Assembly: GCA_000969725.1 (NCBI GenBank)
Contig: JXSR01S005301.1
DNA: 20,688 bases
Reading direction: 5' to 3' (one strand)
Source of the DNA: Ophiothrix spiculata
Taxonomy: Eukaryota; Echinodermata; Ophiuroidea; Amphilepidida; Ophiotrichidae
How positions within the stretch are numbered: position 1 is the stretch's first letter; each line of letters begins with the position of its first letter. Position numbers and translations under genes: made by a program. Below the pieces are notes generated by a model. The model did not search any database and was not told the origin of the DNA. It saw only the letters and a list, made by a program, of their open reading frames with translations. Positions 18,401 through 20,688 of the stretch are shown here, in pieces.

Positions 18401-19527
18401 CTCATTTTGCAATGATTACTCACCTGTAGTATTTTGTTAATTCATATTACATTACTTTCATTGGTAATCGTTGTTTTCCACAAAAACATAATTACCTTTT
18501 CATTATAATCTGAAATCTGTCCTTGACAGATACTGTGGATTTTATTCTGTTGACAAGATTTGCTGACTACTTCTACTTTTCTCCAATGAGAAACATTTTC
18601 ATTTGGAATTTTTGTCACTGTCTTGATTTTTTTATCATTCTAATTGTAGTTTTAGCGGATTATTCCGATCGATTATATCGCCTGGGAACTCGAGGTTTTC
18701 CAGGACCATGATTGGTGCAACCAGAGTGTAAAATAACCTTTACATGTATGAAAGAAGAAGCAACATTTTATTTATTTGTTTTTTATTATTTTTTTATGAT
18801 AGTTGATCCGTTTATGGATCACAAAGTTCTTTTTAAAAGTTGAATCATGAACTAAATGTCAGCCGTATCATACACGCAACGGAGATATGCAACTGACCAT
18901 TGAATAATACAGTAATAACAACGGCATTAAACAATATGTCAGTTAACGTGGCGTCTATATTGTCAATAAAATGAGAGTCAAACAGTATTAGATTTTTTAA
19001 CAGATTTATTTCAAAAATAAGTATGTTAAATCACTGAAATCGCAATTTTTCGTGATGCTCATATACTATTTGCTAAACAGAGAATTTGTACAGACAATGA
19101 GACGTCTTTTAAACCATCAAAGAAGCATCGTTTGTACAGTGCCCTATTTACTTAATGCGTGACTGATACATCCGTAGAGATAACACAACCCTGTTCATTT
19201 AATTTGCTTTTTACTTTGCTTTGAATTCAACGTGTTTAATTTAAACTGAAATTAAGTTCCGTTTGTTTTCACTTCGGTGACAAGATACATATTGTGTCTC
19301 GCACTCAACCTGGTCATGGCGGGAACAAGTACGCCAATGTAACCAGACACCGTGTTTGTTTTCAATCCCTACCTGAATAATTAAAGTTTAACTATGTATG
19401 AATATTTTACTCACTGAAAATAACAGAATATAAATAGCGAGATAGCCAACAAAATCAGAGATAATACACAACCGACAAGGTAGACGTATTGTAAAGCCGA
19501 TTCAACCTCGGGTCGATCTGGCACTGT
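3128..19527 (-). CDS. Class B1 (secretin-family) GPCR gene, eight 3' exons, N-terminus missing
   Basis: Plasma-membrane peptide-hormone receptor; family members usually signal through Gs. The exons are 19415-19527, 16423-16546, 14810-14963, 12807-12946, 10221-10306, 6346-6481, 3855-3896 and 3128-3433 (descending). They total 1101 nt, 366 residues plus stop, and every junction has GT/AG and matching phase. Family hallmarks, numbered in the partial protein: H48 (IHKHL, helix 2), C83 of helix 3 with C155-W156 of loop 2 for the disulfide, E104 in [10 protein letters not shown] (helix 3), W140 (helix 4), N179 (helix 5), P217 in FPLLG (helix 6), and [16 protein letters not shown] (helix 7). No hormone-binding ectodomain exon is seen up to 20688, so the 5' part lies outside. 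Helix 3 and the RKAVKA...PLLGLTNL...AP stretch recall PDF receptors, while FSDE in loop 2 recalls PTH receptors; the subfamily is open. Odd residues: V at 212, V131 after GW and I188. The class is certain, the ligand unknown. Confidence 0.93.
3434..3854 (-). other. Last intron of the receptor gene (421 bp)
   Basis: GTAAGG donor side at 3854 and TATTCAG acceptor side at 3434. AT-rich; no repeat or further exon recognised. Confidence 0.85.
3855..3896 (-). CDS. Receptor micro-exon: end of helix 7 (42 nt)
   Basis: Exactly 14 codons, [14 protein letters not shown] (residues 252-265), flanked by acceptor TTTTTACAG and donor GTAAGG, in phase 0 at both ends. It carries the helix 7 Gly252 and the Tyr259-Cys-Phe-x-Asn signature. 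A 42-nt exon at this exact place is a known constant of animal class B receptor genes. In some family members its skipping gives a truncated helix 7 isoform, and being a multiple of three it could be skipped here without a frameshift. Confidence 0.96.
4318..4405 (-). repeat. tRNA-derived SINE head, remnant
   Basis: On the minus strand GAGCTCGTGTAGTCCTATGAC resembles a pol III A-box region, and about 40 nt on GTCCTGAGTTCGAGCCCC is a good B box (GTTCGAGCC). The spacing fits a tRNA-like head. The wording recalls Ser-tRNA-type SINE heads. It is inside the 2449-bp intron between exons 6346-6481 and 3855-3896, in the same sense as the gene. The body and tail are not identified. Confidence 0.5.
4526..5052. 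mobile_element. Mariner-type deletion derivative (MITE), 527 bp
   Basis: The ends read TA|CGAGGGGTATTAAAACG and, inverted, TA|CGAGGGGTATCAACAAG. Both sit next to TA, and the inverted match extends about 40 bp (on to TTTTAAAATCACAAAGAAG against TTTAAAAGATCACCAAGCAG). A TA target site and a CGAGGG-type terminus are typical of Tc1/mariner elements. The interior (4570-5005) holds only broken short frames and no recognisable transposase, so it would depend on a transposase made elsewhere. It lies in a receptor intron. Confidence 0.65.
5446..5662. mobile_element. Foldback element with about 97-bp arms
   Basis: The arms 5446-5542 and 5566-5662 are inverted copies differing at about five positions plus small end differences; shared words include AAACACCCACT, GATGTTGTGTC, GATTTTGGCCTATTTTCTGA and GCCAAATAAGGTC. 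The loop is about 23 nt (around TGACCAAAAAGGGAAAAAAG). Short open frames on both strands (5314-5496 plus, 5576-5791 minus) share a FKHPL.CCVFF translation only because they read the two arms, and are not genes. Intronic. Confidence 0.8.
5680..5800. repeat. Cluster of GACATTCGCT direct and inverted repeats
   Basis: AGAGTGACATTCGCTTTCAT (about 5684) and AGAGCGACATTCGCTCTCCA (about 5731) are direct copies. TTAGCGAATAAG, AAGCGAATATC and GAGTGAATGTCACTC (5754-5795) run the other way. This is a small compound palindrome of unknown origin, immediately right of the 5446-5662 foldback. Confidence 0.6.
6291..6332. repeat. Exact 21-bp tandem duplication beside a splice donor
   Basis: The unit AAATATTTGATGTAGTGAATC ends at 6311 and is repeated without change to 6332, with a partial third copy after it. 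It sits in the intron within about 13-54 nt of the donor of exon 6346-6481. Confidence 0.9.
6346..6481 (-). CDS. Receptor exon: helix 6, extracellular loop 3, start of helix 7
   Basis: The exon adds one base and 45 codons (residues 206-251). [15 protein letters not shown] has the helix 6 kink motif PLLG with Pro217. [18 protein letters not shown] runs into extracellular loop 3, and [13 protein letters not shown] begins helix 7. The acceptor is ACACAATAG and the donor CAG|GTTGGT, a weaker non-GTA/GTG donor. At family position 6.42, usually Thr, there is Val212. An exact 21-bp tandem duplication starts about a dozen bases beyond the donor. Confidence 0.94.
6549..6632. repeat. Imperfect direct repeat of about 26 bp
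   Basis: TGCATTTTTTGAGATGAATG at 6549 recurs as TGCATTTTTTAAGATGAATG at 6607, both followed by AT and then (C/G)TAA. The right copy overlaps the end of the MITE at 6621, so it may be an old target or end duplication. Confidence 0.6.
6621..6765. mobile_element. Short MITE with 60-bp inverted arms
   Basis: 6621-6680 and 6706-6765 are inverted copies, about 85% alike, with mostly C/T-type differences. Both ends start TGAAT(G/A)ATGTAAGGGGTCGC, and the inner parts keep GGTTG(C/T)CTG(C/T)CGGTT(T/C)TGGGCGG. The loop is about 25 nt. It is markedly more GC-rich than its surroundings. Intronic, about 140 bp upstream (in gene sense) of exon 6346-6481. No coding capacity. Confidence 0.75.
7561..8541. 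mobile_element. Non-autonomous DNA transposon, 981 bp, with 8-bp target duplication
   Basis: The ends are GGAAGAAGTATACTTTAGG at 7561 and, inverted at 8541, GGAACAAGTATACTTTAGG, continuing GTCCC(A)xATACTGGTA; the inverted repeat is about 35 bp. The bases outside are an exact 8-bp direct repeat, GATATTTT at 7553-7560 and at 8542-8549. Subterminal CCAGTATTG words recur in the left 180 bp and inverted in the right 250 bp, including a 22-bp perfect palindrome at 7585-7606. The middle (about 7760-8270) has no transposase. Eight-base duplications are made by hAT, P and Merlin-like transposases; which one is unclear, since the tips do not match a hAT CAG end. Confidence 0.85.
8841..10188. mobile_element. 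Candidate old DNA transposon with degenerate inverted ends
   Basis: The left end TCCCCGGTGGGCCTACTC...GCATGACCGTTACCA (8841-8890) aligns inverted with the right end CCAAGGTTGGCCCACTCAAC...GCATGATCGTTACCA (10138-10188), with many differences. TAATAA flanks both ends (8833-8838 and 10189-10194). The interior has no protein I recognise; the plus frame 9867-10055 is not convincing. The right end lies about 32 bp from the donor of exon 10221-10306. Confidence 0.5.
10221..10306 (-). CDS. Receptor exon: helix 5 and intracellular loop 3
   Basis: The exon gives 28 codons plus AG (residues 178-205). [18 protein letters not shown] is helix 5 and its cytoplasmic end, with conserved Asn179; [10 protein letters not shown] is loop 3, where G proteins dock. 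The acceptor is CTAATTATAG and the donor GTAAGC. The split Arg codon AG/G is the standard class B intron position before RKAV. The usual Arg in NI(V/I)R(V/I)L is Ile188. The exon is too short to form a noticeable open frame and was found from motif and splice-site fit. The end of a degenerate mobile element lies about 30 bp past the donor. Confidence 0.9.
10307..12806 (-). other. Receptor intron between helix 4 and helix 5 exons (2500 bp)
   Basis: No further exon recognised. It holds a 16-bp AT microsatellite (11312-11327), two copies of an A-run followed by GGGATCAAAA (near 11641 and 11762), and a pair of inverted GGCGCTAT words (about 10910 and 11055) too short to call an element. Possible small inverted pairs, CTCAGTCCCTCTTC-type, lie at 12030-12165. 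Confidence 0.6.
11312..11327. repeat. AT dinucleotide microsatellite
   Basis: Eight AT units in a row inside a receptor intron. Confidence 0.9.
12807..12946 (-). CDS. Receptor exon: helix 4 and extracellular loop 2
   Basis: The exon adds two bases and 46 codons (residues 131-177). [15 protein letters not shown] is helix 4 with conserved Trp140. [19 protein letters not shown] is extracellular loop 2 with the Cys-Trp pair that bridges to helix 3, and [13 protein letters not shown] starts helix 5. The acceptor is ATATTGTAG and the donor GTGAGT. The split codon G/TG gives Val131, where most class B receptors keep the second Gly of GWG. Confidence 0.94.
12947..14809 (-). other. Receptor intron between helix 3 and helix 4 exons (1863 bp)
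   Basis: AT-rich. No exon, RNA gene or mobile element recognised. The longest minus frame (13183-13497) lacks any motif I know and is probably chance. Confidence 0.6.
14810..14963 (-). CDS. Receptor exon: helix 3 and intracellular loop 2
   Basis: The exon gives 51 codons plus one base (residues 80-130). PTFCRF contains the disulfide Cys83. [20 protein letters not shown] is helix 3 with the conserved Asn and Glu104, and loop 2 reads [15 protein letters not shown], ending FIGW just before the phase-1 donor GTAGGT. The acceptor is TTGAACCACAG. A break in phase 1 after the GW pair is the usual class B intron position. It joins exon 16423-16546 in phase 0, giving a short extracellular loop 1. Confidence 0.96.
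16176..16225. repeat. Double palindrome hairpin
   Basis: GGTAGACAATTGTCTACC (16176-16193) is a perfect 18-bp palindrome. With the following TTT it is repeated inverted at 16205-16225 with one mismatch across an 8-nt loop (GGCCTAAC). It can fold within each arm or between arms. It may be a tiny MITE or solo terminus. Confidence 0.8.
16330..16370 (+). repeat. Possible Ser-tRNA-like SINE head fragment
   Basis: TAGCTCGTGGCCGTAGTCCG with following AGTGATGATAG resembles the acceptor and D-arm of Ser-tRNA-type SINEs and the A-box part of the minus-strand remnant at 4318-4405. No B box follows, so this is a fragment or chance. Confidence 0.3.
16423..16546 (-). CDS. Receptor exon: intracellular loop 1, helix 2, start of extracellular loop 1
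   Basis: The exon adds one base and 41 codons (residues 38-79). [13 protein letters not shown] is the class B loop 1/helix 2 signature, including the conserved His48; helix 2 follows with [13 protein letters not shown]. The first Arg of the usual RxLxCTR motif is Gln here, and the usual Lys-Asp at the top of helix 2 is absent. The acceptor reads TTGTAG and the donor GAG|GTAAGA. A second donor (GTAAAG) lies 15 nt further on and is also in frame. Confidence 0.93.
16547..19414 (-). other. Receptor intron between helix 1 and helix 2 exons (2868 bp)
   Basis: The largest content is a diverged tandem duplication (about 17575-19345, listed separately). Between the copies, 18235-18620 is full of short TTTTCATT and GTGTAAAAT words. 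I found no second copy of the helix 1 exon and no other coding exon. Confidence 0.6.
17575..19345 (+). repeat. Old tandem duplication, copies about 17575-18230 and 18860-19345
   Basis: Matching landmarks occur in the same order: GTTAACGTGTTGTCTATAGT (17661) with GTTAACGTGGCGTCTATATT (18942); ATGAGAGGTTTATCAAAGAA (about 17950) with ATGAGACGTCTTTTAAACCATCAAAGAA (about 19098); CGTTTGTTTTCTCTTTGGTG (18143) with CGTTTGTTTTCACTTCGGTG (19260); and GACGGGACAAGTAC (about 18200) with GGCGGGAACAAGTAC (about 19318). Offsets fall from about 1280 to 1117 bp, so the copies have gained or lost sequence. The right copy ends about 70 bp from the helix 1 exon. Confidence 0.7.
19415..19527 (-). CDS. Receptor exon: helix 1
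   Basis: This exon gives 37 codons plus CA (residues 1-37 of the visible protein). It begins [13 protein letters not shown], the juxtamembrane stalk, then a hydrophobic run [19 protein letters not shown] that is helix 1. The acceptor is a pyrimidine-rich stretch ending TTTTTCTAG and the donor is GTGAGT. The split codon CA/A gives Gln38 with the next exon. The frame starts on a codon boundary, so the preceding, unseen exon should end in phase 0. It lies at the right-hand end of a 2868-bp intron. Confidence 0.92.
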
Positions 19528-19756
19528 CTAGAAAAACAGCAGGAGAGAAAATAATCAGTGTTTATTTTAGTACAATGCTTGCGAATTAAAATAAAAAAAC
19601 ATTATATTAATACAATAGGTATTACCATGTAACAGTAAAGTAAACAGCAAATCGGTTGATATAAATCGACATGTATATGTTTTACGGATGTACCCGTTTG
19701 AATTTATACATTAAGCTAACTCATCATTGATCACAGAGGTTACCCATATGACCGAA

Positions 19757-20015
19757 ATATGTGATGACTCACCCCGCAAAGGGGGAATTTGCGACAGAAC
19801 ACTTTTCGAGAAACTGATGAAAAAATGTGGCAAAAAAAAAGGAAAATAATAAGAATTTCCAGCAGATTTTCTGTTGTAAAATGTGATCGCCTTGATCAAT
19901 TTTGACAAATAAGGTGTCATTTTAAAGCTCAGAAAATTGTGTAACAGATGAAATAATAAAATCAAAATTGATATCGGCTGCAAAGTCCCCCTTTTGGGGG
20001 TTAGCCATCACATAT
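19757..20015. mobile_element. MITE, about 259 bp, with TA-flanked inverted ends
   Basis: The left end ATATGTGATGACTCACCCCG with following CAAAGGGGGAATTTGC matches the inverted right end ATATGTGATGGCTAACCCCC with following AAAAGGGGGACTTTGC: about 36 bp with a few differences. Both tips carry TA, which would suit a TA target duplication as in Tc1/mariner-like elements. The inside is AT-rich with no transposase; a minus frame over it (19711-19983) is not a gene. Confidence 0.7.
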
Positions 20016-20349
20016 AATCTTGGTTTAGATTTAATATAACCTTGTGCCACAATTAAACTATTATCACGCTACCGGACAACCATGTGCAGGGTTGTCTTTT
20101 TGCCAAAATGTTTCAATCCAATGACATGTGCCATTTATTTTTCCCACTACGGCGAAATTCTACTGAGAAACAATACTGCACCTTGATGCTACTAATGTTC
20201 CTACAAAAGTGTCATGTAATTTTGTTTAAATACTCTTTATTAGATTATTTTTAAATTCATCTGATTCTGTCAAAACAAACATCTAATCTGTTCCAAGTGT
20301 AGAAACATTGCCATTAAGGAGGTTGCATTTAGTCAACACGAAAGGGAGT

Positions 20350-20671
20350 ACACAGTAAAAAATAATTACTCATATCGTGGTAAAAAGGGAACTCGCGTCT
20401 TCTGTGTAAACTTAACCTCTACTAAAATGGTAAACAATTGCCCTGTTTTTGGTAATAAACTACCATTGGCAGTGGTAAAAGTTTACCATGGCTTGTAATA
20501 AACTACTGTACATCAGCAGTAGTATCAGCCATGGTAAACTTTTACCACTGCCGATGGTAGTTTATTACCAAAAACAGGGCAATTGTTTACCATTTTAGTA
20601 GAGGTTAAGTTTACACAGAAGACGCGAGTTCCCTTTTTACCCCGATATGAGTAATTGTTTTTTTACTGTGT
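20350..20671. mobile_element. Nearly perfect foldback element, arms about 144 bp
   Basis: The arms 20350-20493 and 20527-20671 are inverted copies that differ at only about four places: an A-run indel with an adjacent T/C change, T/G at the CGTGG site, and T/C in CCATTGGC. The tips are ACACAGTAAAAA. The 33-nt loop itself contains ACTACTG...CAGTAGT. GGTAAA/TTTACC words recur within the arms. No coding capacity. The target duplication is unclear. It lies in the intron upstream of the helix 1 exon. Confidence 0.9.
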
Positions 20672-20688
20672 TCTACTATATGCCACAC

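Larger units (their letters stand above)
19528..20688 (-). other. Intron upstream of the helix 1 exon, cut by the window edge
   Basis: No hormone-binding domain exon (Cys-rich, with the conserved Asp/Trp/Pro pattern) is visible, so the ectodomain exons should start beyond 20688. The stretch holds two inverted-repeat elements (19757-20015 and 20350-20671). GACAACC at 20077 can pair with GGTTGTC ending at 20098 in a small hairpin. Confidence 0.6.

Noticed and set aside
20080-20200. Possible hormone-binding domain exon on the minus strand
   Set aside because: Translation shows too few Cys and none of the Asp/Trp/Pro pattern, with a stop after about 19 residues.
1-20688. Prokaryotic features such as operons, CRISPR arrays or Shine-Dalgarno sites
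   Set aside because: The spliced receptor gene and animal-type repeats show the DNA is eukaryotic; no spaced identical short repeats of CRISPR type are present.

Overview
This is eukaryotic, AT-rich, intron-heavy animal DNA. Most of it (3128-19527, minus strand) is one protein-coding gene cut into small exons by long introns. I assembled eight exons by matching splice sites and reading phase. They join without a frame break into a 366-residue C-terminal part of a class B1 (secretin-family) G-protein-coupled receptor: the whole seven-helix domain and the cytoplasmic tail. The extracellular hormone-binding domain and signal peptide are not visible and should lie beyond the right edge, upstream in gene sense. 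The intron layout, including a 42-nt exon in helix 7, is that of animal class B receptors. The sequence looks invertebrate; I lean to a lophotrochozoan such as a mollusc, because of a Penelope-type retroelement remnant and many foldback elements, but this is an inference. The receptor subfamily (PDF-receptor-like or PTH-receptor-like) is not settled.

Region by region: 33-400 holds diverged ~165-173 bp tandem repeats rich in GGCGGCCATTTT. 650-1330 holds decayed pieces of a Penelope-like retroelement in two orientations. 1331-2741 shows nothing I can name. 2742-3001 is a nested inverted repeat just past the receptor stop codon, possibly inside its 3' UTR. From 3128 rightwards come the receptor exons: tail (3128-3433), helix 7 (3855-3896), helices 6-7 (6346-6481), helix 5 (10221-10306), helix 4 (12807-12946), helix 3 (14810-14963), helix 2 (16423-16546) and helix 1 (19415-19527).

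The introns are filled with non-autonomous mobile DNA: a SINE remnant, a mariner-type deletion derivative (4526-5052), a foldback (5446-5662), a MITE (6621-6765), a 981-bp transposon with an exact 8-bp target duplication (7561-8541), a degenerate element ending about 30 bp from an exon (8841-10188), an old tandem duplication (about 17575-19345), a MITE (19757-20015) and a nearly perfect 144-bp-armed foldback (20350-20671).

I found no new multi-gene system. The points most worth following are substitutions at normally conserved receptor positions, a possible in-frame alternative splice donor, and the young-looking foldback and TSD-bounded transposon.
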